DNA of 43,824 nucleotides, from positions 1 through 43,824 of the forward strand of contig NZ_NIXO01000053.1 of assembly GCF_002204795.1 (NCBI RefSeq), read 5' to 3'. The first letter of the stretch is position 1, and each line of letters starts with the position of its first letter. Under the pieces are notes generated by a model that was given only the letters and a program-made list of their open reading frames with translations, was not told the DNA's origin and searched no databases. The position numbers and the translations under genes are program-made. The DNA is from Pseudomonas sp. K2I15 (GTDB lineage: Bacteria > Pseudomonadota > Gammaproteobacteria > Pseudomonadales > Pseudomonadaceae). Of the stretch, positions 1 through 7,799 are shown piece after piece.

Positions 1-10
1 GGAAAGCGCA

Positions 11-30
11 CGCTGCCTGATTCGGCAGCG
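11..30. other. Small perfect hairpin near window edge
   Basis: CGCTGCC (11-17) pairs with GGCAGCG (24-30) around a 6-base loop. No T-run follows on either strand, so it is not a convincing terminator. Positions 1-60 otherwise show no gene. Confidence 0.35.
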
Positions 31-60
31 GTATGTCGTAAAGGTCACACGGCGCAGAGC

Positions 61-126
61 TGTGGGAGCTTGGCTGTCTTTGAGAACGATGCCTAGGTTA
101 TGGCCATCAAGACAGTTGCTCCCACA
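61..126. repeat. Degenerate REP-like inverted pair
   Basis: TGTGGGAGC (61-69) is matched by GCTCCCACA (118-126) in inverted orientation. Inner segments GGCTGTCTT and AAGACAGTTGC extend the pairing imperfectly. The outer tips match the other REP doublets of this window but the core GGGCTTGCTCG is lost, so this looks like an old, decayed copy. It lies just past the 3' end of the HAD gene. Confidence 0.6.
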
Positions 127-146
127 TTGGATCTTCATCAACCGGT

Positions 147-734
147 TTAAATCATCCGGCGCAATACCGCGCAATCTTCAGCATGCCAATCCGTCAGCTC
201 CGGCCATGGATTGTCTGGAAGGTTAACCAACACCGTCTTGGTCCCCGCCGCACGCCCACAATCCAGATCAAACCGGTAATCGCCGACCATCACCATCTCT
301 TGCGGCGCCACGTCCCACGCGTGCGCCAGCTTCAACAAACCACCCGGATCCGGCTTGGGCGGCGCATCATCACGCCCCAACACATCCTCAACCGCAAAGC
401 AGTCCGCCAGGCCGATCGCCTGCAACGTCACATGGGCCAACTCCCGCGCATTACGCGTCAAAATCCCCAGGCGATAACCACGCCCGGCCAATTCCCGCAC
501 CAACTCCACCGCACCAATAGCCGCCACCGAACCCAGCGCCAACTCACGCTCATGCGCAAGCAACCACGCATGCTTGGCAGCGGCTTCATCGCAGGGCAAT
601 GCCGCCAGGTGGGTAAGAATGTCGTCAGTTGCCGGAATATCCAGCGCCACACGAATCGCCGCAAAGTCATGCACGGCAACCGTCAAGGTGCCGTCCATGT
701 CGAACACCCAGTGCTTCACCTCTCCCAGGCTCAC
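147..734 (-). CDS. HAD-family hydrolase (phosphoglycolate phosphatase-like)
   Basis: Predicted 195-residue cytoplasmic phosphatase of the haloacid dehalogenase superfamily. Motif I is FDMDGTLT, with the nucleophile and acid/base Asp at about residues 12 and 14. Motif II is the ILTRN segment, motif III the Lys in PPKPDP, and motif IV GDYRFDLDCG. A helical cap lies between motifs I and II, as in Gph-like enzymes. I chose the GTG at 734 because AAGGA lies about 7 bases upstream and the GTG overlaps the tesB stop codon (GTGA), a classic translational-coupling arrangement. The reading frame stays open further upstream inside tesB, but that extension is not HAD-like. It is the last gene of a leftward GNAT-tesB-HAD group. 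The substrate cannot be read from the sequence; phosphoglycolate or another small phosphomonoester is plausible. Confidence 0.88.
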   Translation of the reverse strand: MSLGEVKHWVFDMDGTLTVAVHDFAAIRVALDIPATDDILTHLAALPCDEAAAKHAWLLAHERELALGSVAAIGAVELVRELAGRGYRLGILTRNARELAHVTLQAIGLADCFAVEDVLGRDDAPPKPDPGGLLKLAHAWDVAPQEMVMVGDYRFDLDCGRAAGTKTVLVNLPDNPWPELTDWHAEDCAVLRRMI

Positions 735-1600
735 GCCCAGTCCTTGCGATGACGAATCAAGCCTTCCTGCGTGACCGACGCCACCAGTTGCCCGGCGCGG
801 TTGTACACGCTGCCCCGGGAGAACCCACGGGAATTGCCGGCCCACGGGCTGTCCATGGCGTAGAGCAGCCAGTCATCGGCGCGCAGGTCGGCGTGGAACC
901 ACAGCGCGTGGTCGAGGCTGGCGACTTGCATGTCTTTCTGCCAAACCGTCTTGCCATGGGGCAGCAGCGAGGTGGTCAACAGGCCGAAATCCGAGGCGTA
1001 GGCCAGCAGGTATTTGTGCAGCGCCGGCGAGTCGGCCAAGGCGCCATCCGCGCGAAACCACACGTATTTGACCGGGTCGGACGGCTGCGGGTTGTACGGG
1101 TCTTTCTCGGTTACAGGCCGCACTTCAATCGGCTTGGGGCACAGCAGCTTTTCGCGCATGTGCTCAGGAATCAGGTGCGCGCGCTGTTGGGTCAGCTCCA
1201 ACTCCGACGGCAGGTTTTCCGGGCCGACGACCACGGGCATGGTGGTCTGGTGCTCAAAGCCTTCTTCGTCGTACTGGAACGAAGCGCTGCAAGTGAAAAT
1301 CGGGTTGCCCTTCTGGATCGCCGTCACCCGGCGCGTGCTGAAGCTGCCGCCATCGCGCACCCGGTCCACCGAATAAACCACCGGTAACGCCGCATCGCCC
1401 GGGCGCAGGAAGTAACCGTGCAGCGAATGCACATGCCGGGTTTCTTCAACGGTTTGGCTGGCCGCCGACAGCGACTGGCCGAGTACCTGGCCGCCGAACA
1501 GCTGGCGAAAGCCCAGGTCCTGGCTGCGGCCGCGAAACAGGTTTTCTTCGATCGGCTCCAGGGTCAGCAGGTCCACCAGATCTTCCAACACTTGGCTCAT
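731..1600 (-). CDS. tesB: Acyl-CoA thioesterase II
   Basis: Hydrolyses medium- and long-chain acyl-CoAs to free fatty acid and CoA in the cytoplasm. The 289 residues match the length of E. coli TesB (286) and form a tandem double hot-dog fold. The N-terminal half carries FGGQVLGQSLSAA and the C-terminal half LDHALWFH followed by ASVTQEGL. Candidate catalytic residues are the Asp of LDHALWFH (about 230), a Ser/Thr in the following strand and the Gln of VTQEG (about 278). The ATG at 1600 is preceded by AGGAGA at good spacing; the 22 extra upstream codons have no family similarity. It follows the GNAT gene by 41 bp and overlaps the HAD gene by 4 bp, so the three are probably one transcript. Confidence 0.95.
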   Translation of the reverse strand: MSQVLEDLVDLLTLEPIEENLFRGRSQDLGFRQLFGGQVLGQSLSAASQTVEETRHVHSLHGYFLRPGDAALPVVYSVDRVRDGGSFSTRRVTAIQKGNPIFTCSASFQYDEEGFEHQTTMPVVVGPENLPSELELTQQRAHLIPEHMREKLLCPKPIEVRPVTEKDPYNPQPSDPVKYVWFRADGALADSPALHKYLLAYASDFGLLTTSLLPHGKTVWQKDMQVASLDHALWFHADLRADDWLLYAMDSPWAGNSRGFSRGSVYNRAGQLVASVTQEGLIRHRKDWA

Positions 1601-1641
1601 AGAGCATCTCCTACAACAATCTATTGGGCATTCCGGGCTGC

Positions 1642-2211
1642 TTATCCGTGCAGCGTGTCCAACCATTGGGCGCGGGTGATGCGATACAACACATGATGCC
1701 GCACCGGGTCATCGGCGGCGACCTTGGGGTGTTCAAAATCTGCCAGGGGATCGTAATGCATACCGATGGCCTGCATGACTTTTTGTGATGGCAGATTAGC
1801 TTCAGCGGTAAACGCAACGATCTCGTCCAGTTTCAGTCGGTCGAAACCACAGCGCAAAGCGGTCCAGGCGGCTTCGCTCGCATAACCCAAGCCCCAATGT
1901 TCCTTGGCCAGGCGCCAGCCAATTTCCACCGCCGGGGTGAACGGGGCGTCGAAGCTCACATTCAGCAACCCGGTGAGGCCGATGAATTCGCCATTGTCTT
2001 TGCGCTGCAAGGCCCACAGGCCAAAACCGTACTCGGCAAAATGGCCGCGAATACGCCCGATCAGCGCGGCGCTTTCCAGCCGACTCAAGGTGGCCGGAAA
2101 GTAACGCATCACCTGCGGGTCGGCGCACATGCGCGCAAACTCCGGCAAGTCGGCATCGCTCCATTGGCGCAGCACCAGGCGTGCGCTTTCCAATTCCAGT
2201 ATCGGCTCCAT
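1642..2211 (-). CDS. GNAT-family N-acetyltransferase (RimJ/RimL type)
   Basis: A 189-residue acetyltransferase that would move an acetyl group from acetyl-CoA to an amine. The N-terminus (LESARLVLRQWSDADLPEFA) is typical of the RimJ/RimL-like Acetyltransf_3 subgroup. The acetyl-CoA-binding segment appears as EIGWRLAKEHWGLGYASEA, followed by VAFTAEANLPSQKVMQAIGM, which is characteristic of the family. The ATG at 2211 is preceded by a strong GGGAGGGG ribosome site. It is first in the leftward group with tesB and the HAD gene, and divergent from the histone-deacetylase-family gene 76 bp away. Whether its substrate is a protein N-terminus, an antibiotic or a small amine cannot be told. Confidence 0.88.
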   Translation of the reverse strand: MEPILELESARLVLRQWSDADLPEFARMCADPQVMRYFPATLSRLESAALIGRIRGHFAEYGFGLWALQRKDNGEFIGLTGLLNVSFDAPFTPAVEIGWRLAKEHWGLGYASEAAWTALRCGFDRLKLDEIVAFTAEANLPSQKVMQAIGMHYDPLADFEHPKVAADDPVRHHVLYRITRAQWLDTLHG

Positions 2212-2287
2212 GGGTCCCCCTCCCTTGCCATGTGCGTGAGTGTAACGCGCTGTTAAGATCCGTCGCTGGTTCCCGTCAGAAATCGCC

Positions 2288-3208
2288 ATGCCTTTGCCAC
2301 TGATCTACCACGACGACTACAGCCCCGAGTTCCCGGCGGACCACCGCTTCCCCATGGACAAATTCCGCCTGCTGCGTGACCACCTGGTGGAGAGCGGCCT
2401 GACCCGGGACAGCCAGTTACTGCGCCCGGAACTGTGCCCCGCAGAGATTCTGGCCCTGGCCCATGAACCTGGGTATATCGAACGCTACATGAGCGGCGAG
2501 TTGTCCCGTGAAGACCAACGGCGCCTCGGCCTACCGTGGAGCGAAGCCCTGGCCCGGCGCACCGTGCGCGCAGTGGGCGGCTCGTTGCTGGCCGCCGAGC
2601 AGGCGCTGGAACATGGCCTGGCCTGCCACCTGGCCGGCGGCACCCATCACGCCCACTACGACTACCCGGCCGGGTTCTGCATCTTCAATGACCTAGCGGT
2701 GATCAGCCATTACCTGCTGGCCAGCGGGCGGGTCAATCGGGTACTGATCTTCGACTGTGACGTGCACCAGGGCGACGGCACCGCGCGCATCCTGCACGAC
2801 ACTCCCGATGCGATCACCGTGTCCCTGCACTGCGAAAAGAACTTCCCCGCCCGTAAGGCCGAAAGCGACTGGGACATCCCGCTGCCCATGGGCATGGGCG
2901 ACGCGGATTACCTCAAGGTCGTCGACGACGCCCTCAACTACCTGCTGCCGCTGTATCAGCCCGACCTGGTGCTGTACGACGCCGGCGTGGATGTGCACAA
3001 GGACGACGCCCTCGGCTACCTCAAGCTGACAGACCAAGGCGTCGCCGCCCGCGACGAAAGCGTGATGCGCCACTGCCTGGGCCGCGATATTCCGGTGGTT
3101 GGGGTGATCGGCGGTGGCTACAGCAAGGACCGCCCTGCCCTGGCCCGCCGCCACGGGATTTTGCACCACAGTGCGCAGCGCGTCTGGACGTCATCAGGTT
3201 GTCACTGA
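2288..3208 (+). CDS. Histone deacetylase-family amidohydrolase
   Basis: A 306-residue zinc amidohydrolase of the class II histone deacetylase / acetylpolyamine amidohydrolase superfamily. Visible family landmarks are the paired histidines of GGTHHAHYDYPAGFCIFND, the zinc-ligand segment FDCDVHQGDGT, the second metal Asp in LYDAGVDVHKDD and the glycine-rich GVIGGGY near the C-terminus, where the transition-state Tyr is expected. In bacteria such enzymes deacetylate small molecules or acetyl-lysine; the substrate here is unknown. It is divergent from a GNAT acetyltransferase. The start ATG has only a weak ribosome site. The stop is followed directly by DnaA-box-like sequences. Confidence 0.93.
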   Translation: MPLPLIYHDDYSPEFPADHRFPMDKFRLLRDHLVESGLTRDSQLLRPELCPAEILALAHEPGYIERYMSGELSREDQRRLGLPWSEALARRTVRAVGGSLLAAEQALEHGLACHLAGGTHHAHYDYPAGFCIFNDLAVISHYLLASGRVNRVLIFDCDVHQGDGTARILHDTPDAITVSLHCEKNFPARKAESDWDIPLPMGMGDADYLKVVDDALNYLLPLYQPDLVLYDAGVDVHKDDALGYLKLTDQGVAARDESVMRHCLGRDIPVVGVIGGGYSKDRPALARRHGILHHSAQRVWTSSGCH

Positions 3209-3209
3209 G

Positions 3210-3253
3210 TTATGCACGTTACCCACAATCGCTGTGGAACTGCCTGTGGATAA
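3210..3253. promoter_or_regulatory. DnaA-box-like cluster in intergenic gap
   Basis: One exact DnaA box (TTATCCACA, read on the minus strand) lies at 3245-3253. A one-mismatch copy, TTACCCACA, lies at 3219-3227, and TTATGCACG at 3210-3218 is one base off the looser consensus TTATNCACA. They sit just after the stop of the deacetylase-family gene. Binding by DnaA is inference. Confidence 0.45.
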
Positions 3254-3380
3254 CCTGAGTGAAAGCCCCTGCACGCCTTAAGCCGCGAGGCCTGCAGCAA
3301 GCTGTACGTTTTTTGATCAGGCAGTCTCGCCGTCCTCGGGTAGAATGCTCGGCCTACTTTGCCGAACCGTAGTTATCCCC

Positions 3381-4616
3381 ATGGCCCAGACCCAAACCTC
3401 ACCTCGACACGTCATCATCATCGGCGGCGGCCCGGCCGGGCTGATGGCCGCCGAAGTGTTGAGCCAGGCCGGGGTGCGGGTCGACCTGTACGACGGCATG
3501 CCGTCGGTGGGCCGCAAGTTCCTGCTGGCCGGCGTGGGCGGCATGAACATCACCCATTCCGAAGCCTATCCGGCGTTTCTGTCGCGCTACGCCGAGCGGG
3601 CACCGTTTATGGCGCCGTTGCTGCGTCAGTTCGGTGCCGAGGCGTTGTGTGAATGGATACACGGCCTGGGGATAGAAACGTTTGTCGGCAGCTCCGGCCG
3701 GGTGTTTCCTACCGACATGAAAGCCGCCCCGCTACTGCGTGCCTGGCTTAAGCGCCTGCGGGACCAGGGCGTAGTTATCCACACCCGCCATCGCTGGCTG
3801 GGCTGGAATGTCGACGGCAGCCTGTTTATCCACAGCCCCGAGGGCGATAAAAGCGTGCGCGGTGATGCGGTGCTGCTGGCGTTGGGTGGCGGCAGTTGGT
3901 CGCGGTTGGGCTCGGACGGGGCGTGGCTGAAGTTGCTGGAAGACAAAGGCGTGCCTTACGCCGCGCTGCAACCGAGCAATTGTGGCTTCGAGGTGTCGGC
4001 CTGGAGCGAGTTGATGGTCAGCAAATTCGCTGGAGCGCCGTTGAAAAACGTCGCCATCGGGTTGGCGGACGATAAACCTCGTCTGGGTGAATGTGTGGTC
4101 ACCGCTACCGGTATCGAGGGCAGCCTGATCTATGCGTTGTCGGCGCCGATTCGTGAGGCAATCAACCGGGATGGTTCGGCCACGGTGCATATCGACCTGC
4201 TGCCAAGCAAGCCGCTGGACAAGGTGATTGCGGCGCTGAGCAAGCCACGCGGGTCACGCTCGATGAGCAAGCATTTGCACAGTCAGCTGGGGCTGGATGG
4301 GGTGAAGTCGGCGCTGCTGCGGGAATTGACGCCGGCTGAGCATTTCAACGATCCGGCGCAGTTGGCGGTGGATATCAAGGCGCTGCCGCTGACGCTGGTG
4401 AAAACCCGGCCGATGGATGAGGCCATCAGTACCGCGGGTGGTGTGCCGTTTGAGGCGCTGGATGAACGCTTGATGATAAAGCAATTGCCGGGCGTGTTCT
4501 GCGCAGGCGAGATGCTGGATTGGGAAGCACCGACGGGCGGGTATTTGCTGACGGGGTGTTTTGCCAGCGGGCAGGTTGCCGGGCGTGGCGTACTGGAATG
4601 GTTGAACGCTAGCTGA
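3381..4616 (+). CDS. BaiN/HI0933-type flavoprotein (PP_4765 family)
   Basis: An NAD(P)/FAD-dependent oxidoreductase of 411 residues. The FAD dinucleotide-binding motif IIIGGGPAGLMAAE lies at about residues 10-25, followed by VGRKFLLAGVGGMNITH, a hallmark of the HI0933/BaiN group. The C-terminal part contains the second FAD contact, FCAGEMLDWEAPTGGYLLTG. This matches the uncharacterised flavoprotein subfamily named after P. putida PP_4765; its redox substrate is unknown. I chose the ATG at 3381 because the preceding 12 codons are not conserved in style; the ribosome site is weak. Two exact DnaA boxes lie within the first third of the gene. A one-mismatch box, TTATCCCCA (3373-3381), covers the start codon. 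Confidence 0.9.
   Translation: MAQTQTSPRHVIIIGGGPAGLMAAEVLSQAGVRVDLYDGMPSVGRKFLLAGVGGMNITHSEAYPAFLSRYAERAPFMAPLLRQFGAEALCEWIHGLGIETFVGSSGRVFPTDMKAAPLLRAWLKRLRDQGVVIHTRHRWLGWNVDGSLFIHSPEGDKSVRGDAVLLALGGGSWSRLGSDGAWLKLLEDKGVPYAALQPSNCGFEVSAWSELMVSKFAGAPLKNVAIGLADDKPRLGECVVTATGIEGSLIYALSAPIREAINRDGSATVHIDLLPSKPLDKVIAALSKPRGSRSMSKHLHSQLGLDGVKSALLRELTPAEHFNDPAQLAVDIKALPLTLVKTRPMDEAISTAGGVPFEALDERLMIKQLPGVFCAGEMLDWEAPTGGYLLTGCFASGQVAGRGVLEWLNAS
3775..3834 (+). promoter_or_regulatory. Two exact DnaA boxes inside the flavoprotein gene
   Basis: TTATCCACA occurs exactly at 3775-3783 and again at 3826-3834, both on the plus strand, 51 bases apart. With the copy at 3245-3253 these are the only exact matches I found by eye in the window. 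Function is inference. Confidence 0.45.
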
Positions 4617-4621
4617 TTACC

Positions 4622-4716
4622 TGTGGCGAGGGAGCTTGCTCCCGCTGGGCTGCGTAGCGGCCCCAAAAAAAGCGGGAGCGCTGCGCACTCCAGCGGGAGC
4701 AAGCTCCCTCACCACA
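4622..4716. repeat. REP doublet, TGTGGCGAGGGAGC variant
   Basis: Left arm TGTGGCGAGGGAGCTTGCTC starts at 4622. The inverse arm ends at 4716 (GCTCCCTCACCACA). The element fills the gap between the convergent flavoprotein and rhlE genes and could fold into a long hairpin that ends transcription from both sides. It belongs to a different sequence variant from the GGGCTTGCTCG copies further right. Confidence 0.85.
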
Positions 4717-4722
4717 GTGACC

Positions 4723-6054
4723 TTACTTCTTCTTACGCGGCCCGGTATTGAACGCAGGCACCTTGCGCACCGGCTTGATCGAAGGCTCAGCCACCGACAC
4801 TTCACCACTCTCCACCCACTTGCCCAGGTTGCGCTTGCCGCCACCGGACGCCTTGGGTTTCTTCGGCTTTTTCGGCTTCTTCACCACCTGACCAGTAGCG
4901 TCAGTATCCGGCACGCGATGTTCCGGTTCGAAGTCCTGCTCCATCTTCCGCGTCAACGTCTGACGGGTCAGCATCTCGATGGCCGACAGCATGTTCACCT
5001 CATCGGCACACACCAACGAAATCGCCTCGCCGGTGTTGCCCGCGCGACCGGTACGCCCGATGCGGTGAATGTAATCCTCGGCCACGATCGGCAGGTCAAA
5101 GTTGACCACCAGCGGCAAGTCTTCGATATCCAGGCCACGGGCCGCCACGTCGGTAGCCACCAGGATCTGCACGTCGCTGCTCTTGAAGCGATCCAGCGCC
5201 CGCTGGCGCGTCGCTTGTGGCTTGTCGCCGTGAATCCCGTCAGCATTGATGCCCAGGCCCTGGAGTTTTTCCACCAGCGCATCCACACCGTTACGGGTCT
5301 TGGCGAACACCAGCACCTGCTTCCAGCGGCCTTTGCGCATCAAGTGCACAAACAGCTCCGCCTTGCGCTTTTTGTCCACCGGCACCACCCATTGCTTGAC
5401 GGTGTTGGCGGCGACGTTGCGCGGGCTGACTTCGACGGTCAGCGGGTCAATGAGCATCTGCCCGGCCAGTTGGCGGATTTCATCGGAGAAGGTCGCGGAG
5501 AACAGCAGGGTCTGGCGCTTTTTCGGCAGCATGCGGTAGATGTTCGCCAGTTCTTCGGAGAAGCCCAGGTCGAGCATGCGGTCGGCTTCGTCCAGCACCA
5601 GGGTCTGCAGCTGATTGAGTTTCAGCGCGTTCTGGCGGAACAGGTCGATCAGGCGGCCAGGCGTGGCCACCAGCACATCGACGCCCTTGCGCAGCTTCAT
5701 CATCTGCGGGTTGATGCTCACGCCGCCGTACACCGCGTAAGTGGTCAGCGGCAGGTGCTGGGCGTACTCGGCGACGCTGGCGTGAACCTGCTCGGCCAGT
5801 TCGCGGGTGGGGCATAGGATCAGCGCGCGCACCGAGTTGGCGGTGACTTTCGGCCCTTCCATCGTCAGCAGCTGCAGCAGCGGCACGGCGAAACCGGCGG
5901 TCTTGCCGGTGCCGGTCTGGGCCGCGGCCATCAGGTCGCGACCGGCCAGCACCGCCGGAATGGCTTGCGCCTGCACCGGCGTCGGGGTCTGGTAGCCAAG
6001 CGTCTCAAGGGCGCGCAGCAAGGGTTCGATCAGGCCAAGTGTGGCGAAAGTCAT
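4723..6054 (-). CDS. rhlE: DEAD-box ATP-dependent RNA helicase RhlE
   Basis: A 443-residue RNA helicase that unwinds short RNA duplexes in ribosome assembly and RNA decay. All core motifs are visible: the Q motif region (YQTPTPVQAQAIP), Walker A AQTGTGKT (Lys about 51), PTRELAEQ, DEAD in LVLDEADRMLDLGF, SAT, and HRIGRTGRAG. A short basic tail rich in Lys and Pro (VKKPKKPKKPK) ends the protein. The length fits the shorter of the two RhlE paralogues described in P. aeruginosa (RhlE1), not the one with a long C-terminal extension. It is read leftward 48 bp after yedA and converges on the flavoprotein gene. The ribosome site before the ATG at 6054 is poor. Confidence 0.95.
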   Translation of the reverse strand: MTFATLGLIEPLLRALETLGYQTPTPVQAQAIPAVLAGRDLMAAAQTGTGKTAGFAVPLLQLLTMEGPKVTANSVRALILCPTRELAEQVHASVAEYAQHLPLTTYAVYGGVSINPQMMKLRKGVDVLVATPGRLIDLFRQNALKLNQLQTLVLDEADRMLDLGFSEELANIYRMLPKKRQTLLFSATFSDEIRQLAGQMLIDPLTVEVSPRNVAANTVKQWVVPVDKKRKAELFVHLMRKGRWKQVLVFAKTRNGVDALVEKLQGLGINADGIHGDKPQATRQRALDRFKSSDVQILVATDVAARGLDIEDLPLVVNFDLPIVAEDYIHRIGRTGRAGNTGEAISLVCADEVNMLSAIEMLTRQTLTRKMEQDFEPEHRVPDTDATGQVVKKPKKPKKPKASGGGKRNLGKWVESGEVSVAEPSIKPVRKVPAFNTGPRKKK

Positions 6055-6102
6055 GGAAATACCGTAGGAAAAAGTCAGCGCAAGGTCGCAATGCGCCGCA
6101 GT

Positions 6103-6999
6103 TTACCTTATTTCCGGTTTCGGCTTTCGCCACTGTGGCAGGCTGATCAACAGCACCGCGCTGATAATCACCAGCATCGCCAGGGCTTCTTCTGTGCCGA
6201 TGGTCTCACCGACAAATACAATCCCGAGCAACACCGCCACCGCCGGGTTGACGTAGGCATAGCTGGTGGCCGCCGCCGGGCGCACATGCTTGAGCAGGTA
6301 CATATAGGCATTGAAGGCGATGATCGAGCCGAACACGGTCAAGTAAGCCAGGGCCAACCAACCTTCCAGCGGCGGCATGGCTTGCAGGTGTTCGCCGCTG
6401 ACGGCACTGAGCACCAGCAGCACGAAACCTGCAATCAGCATCTCCGCCGCACTGGCCATGGCGCCCTGAGGCAGCGGCAAGTGCTTACTCCACACCGAAC
6501 CGAAGGCCCAGGCCGCCGCCGCAAAAATCAGCAAGGCCGCCCCGGTGGGGCTCGATTGCAGGTTGGAACCCATATTGAGCATGGCAATGCCGATAATCCC
6601 CAACACCACCCCGGCCCATTCCAGACGGGTATTACGCGCGCCCCAGAAATAACCGCACAGCAAGGTGAACAACGGCACGGTCGCCACGGCCAACGCGGCA
6701 ACGCCGGACGCCACGCCCGTATGCTCGGCCACACTGACCGCGCCGTTGCCGAAGGTCAGCAGCAGAATGCCGATCTTGGCAGCGGCCTTCCACTGCACCC
6801 AGGTCGGCGCCGGCGCCCCGCGCCAGCGCAGGAAGCCATACATCAGCGCGCCAGCCGTGATGAAGCGAATCCCGCCCAGCAACAGCGGCGGCCAGTATTC
6901 CACGCCAATACGAATCACCAGGTAGGTAGACCCCCAGATCACGTACAACGCAAAAAAGGCGGCGATCAGCGGTAAGGGAAAGCGACGTGGGCCAGGCAT
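6103..6999 (-). CDS. yedA: Drug/metabolite exporter YedA (EamA family)
   Basis: A 298-residue inner-membrane transporter of the DMT superfamily with two EamA repeats and about ten membrane helices. It closely follows E. coli YedA: ALYVIWGSTYLVIRIGVE near the N-terminus, VAEHTGVASGVAAL and VATVPLFTLL in the first repeat, and FGSIIAFNAYMYLL with ATSYAYVNPAVAVLLG in the second. The exported substrate is not established. It is divergent from an Lrp/AsnC regulator (start at 7159), a layout common for amino-acid exporters and their regulators, so control by that neighbour is a reasonable inference. rhlE follows by 48 bp. Confidence 0.9.
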   Translation of the reverse strand: MPGPRRFPLPLIAAFFALYVIWGSTYLVIRIGVEYWPPLLLGGIRFITAGALMYGFLRWRGAPAPTWVQWKAAAKIGILLLTFGNGAVSVAEHTGVASGVAALAVATVPLFTLLCGYFWGARNTRLEWAGVVLGIIGIAMLNMGSNLQSSPTGAALLIFAAAAWAFGSVWSKHLPLPQGAMASAAEMLIAGFVLLVLSAVSGEHLQAMPPLEGWLALAYLTVFGSIIAFNAYMYLLKHVRPAAATSYAYVNPAVAVLLGIVFVGETIGTEEALAMLVIISAVLLISLPQWRKPKPEIR

Positions 7000-7090
7000 T
7001 GGGCAGCTCTGCGGCAGGACAAGAAGCGTTATTTTAGAAATCTGCTGCCGTAAACATAAGTTACAAAACCTGTTTAAAGCGCCAGTACAC

Positions 7091-7120
7091 TTTTCAAAGC
7101 ATGGTTATCAAGGCTATAAA
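7091..7120 (+). promoter_or_regulatory. Candidate sigma-70 promoter of Lrp/AsnC gene
   Basis: TTTTCA (7091-7096) and TATAAA (7115-7120) are separated by 18 bases and lie about 40 bases before the ATG at 7159. GCATGG at 7099-7104 and CCATGC at 7136-7141 bracket the -10 as an inverted pair, a possible site for the regulator itself. Confidence 0.5.
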
Positions 7121-7158
7121 CCGTGTATTCGAAAGCCATGCGTTCCTGGAGCCTTATC

Positions 7159-7620
7159 ATGGACAAATACGACCGCATGCTTCTCAGCGCCCTGCTGGAA
7201 GACGGCCGCGCGTCCTACGCGCAATTGGCGCGCACGGTGAACCTGTCGGCGCCCGCCGTGGCAGAGCGGGTGGCGAAGCTGGAAGCCAGTGGTGTGATTA
7301 CCGGTTATCAGGCCAAGGTCGACCTGGCCAAGGTGGGGTTGCCGATCCAGTGCGTGATTGAGCTGCGGTTGACCAACCATGGGAGCCAGAAGGTTTACGA
7401 CGCGTTGGCGCAAATCCCGGAGTTGACTGAATGCCATCGGGTGACGGGGGATCCGTGCGTGATCATGCAGGCGGCGGTGGGGTCGATGCCGGAGTTGGAG
7501 AACCTGATTAACCGGGTGGCGAAGTTCGGGTTCAGCAAGACCTCGATCATCTTGTCGAGTGCGATAGAGCGTCGGGTGCCGTTGGGGCAGTTGGAGGGGG
7601 TTGGGAAGAATGGCGGGTGA
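7159..7620 (+). CDS. Lrp/AsnC-family transcriptional regulator
   Basis: A 153-residue regulator. The N-terminal helix-turn-helix (MDKYDRMLLSALLEDGRASYAQLA..., residues 1-50, with LSAPAVAERVAKLEASGVITGY) is typical of the family. The C-terminal RAM/AsnC ligand-binding domain spans about 65-145 (IELRLTNHGSQKVYDAL, VTGDPCVIMQ). The ATG at 7159 has GGAG nine bases upstream. Such proteins form dimers and octamers and respond to amino acids. The divergent neighbour yedA is the likely target; this is inferred from position only. Confidence 0.92.
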   Translation: MDKYDRMLLSALLEDGRASYAQLARTVNLSAPAVAERVAKLEASGVITGYQAKVDLAKVGLPIQCVIELRLTNHGSQKVYDALAQIPELTECHRVTGDPCVIMQAAVGSMPELENLINRVAKFGFSKTSIILSSAIERRVPLGQLEGVGKNGG

Positions 7621-7670
7621 TATAGATCACCTGGCCAGCAAGACTGATCCCTTTCATTTGCCGGACGCTT

Positions 7671-7748
7671 CCGAGAGAACTCTATGGCCTTGTTTCCCTC
7701 GGATAACATCGCTAGTCTCGCCCGGTCATCGACCATTCGGTGACCGGA
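7671..7748 (+). promoter_or_regulatory. Structured leader before the DUF3077-type gene
   Basis: The 179-base gap holds two hairpins. An imperfect one has CCGAG (from 7671) opposite CTCGG (ending about 7702). A strong one at 7722-7747 has 11 pairs with one G-U and loop CCAT. GAACTC (7677-7682) and TCGGA (7699-7703) with 16 bases between resemble an AlgU/sigma-E-type promoter (GAACTT-N16/17-TCTGA). Promoter assignment is tentative. Confidence 0.35.
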
Positions 7749-7799
7749 TGTGCAAGTCCGATTGCAAGGGGTGACAGCTTCCATTTCAGGAGTTCCCCC

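Noticed and set aside
3210..3834. Chromosomal replication origin
   Set aside because: Despite DnaA boxes there is no dnaA, dnaN, rpmH or gidA nearby and no AT-rich unwinding region; the boxes are partly inside a coding gene.
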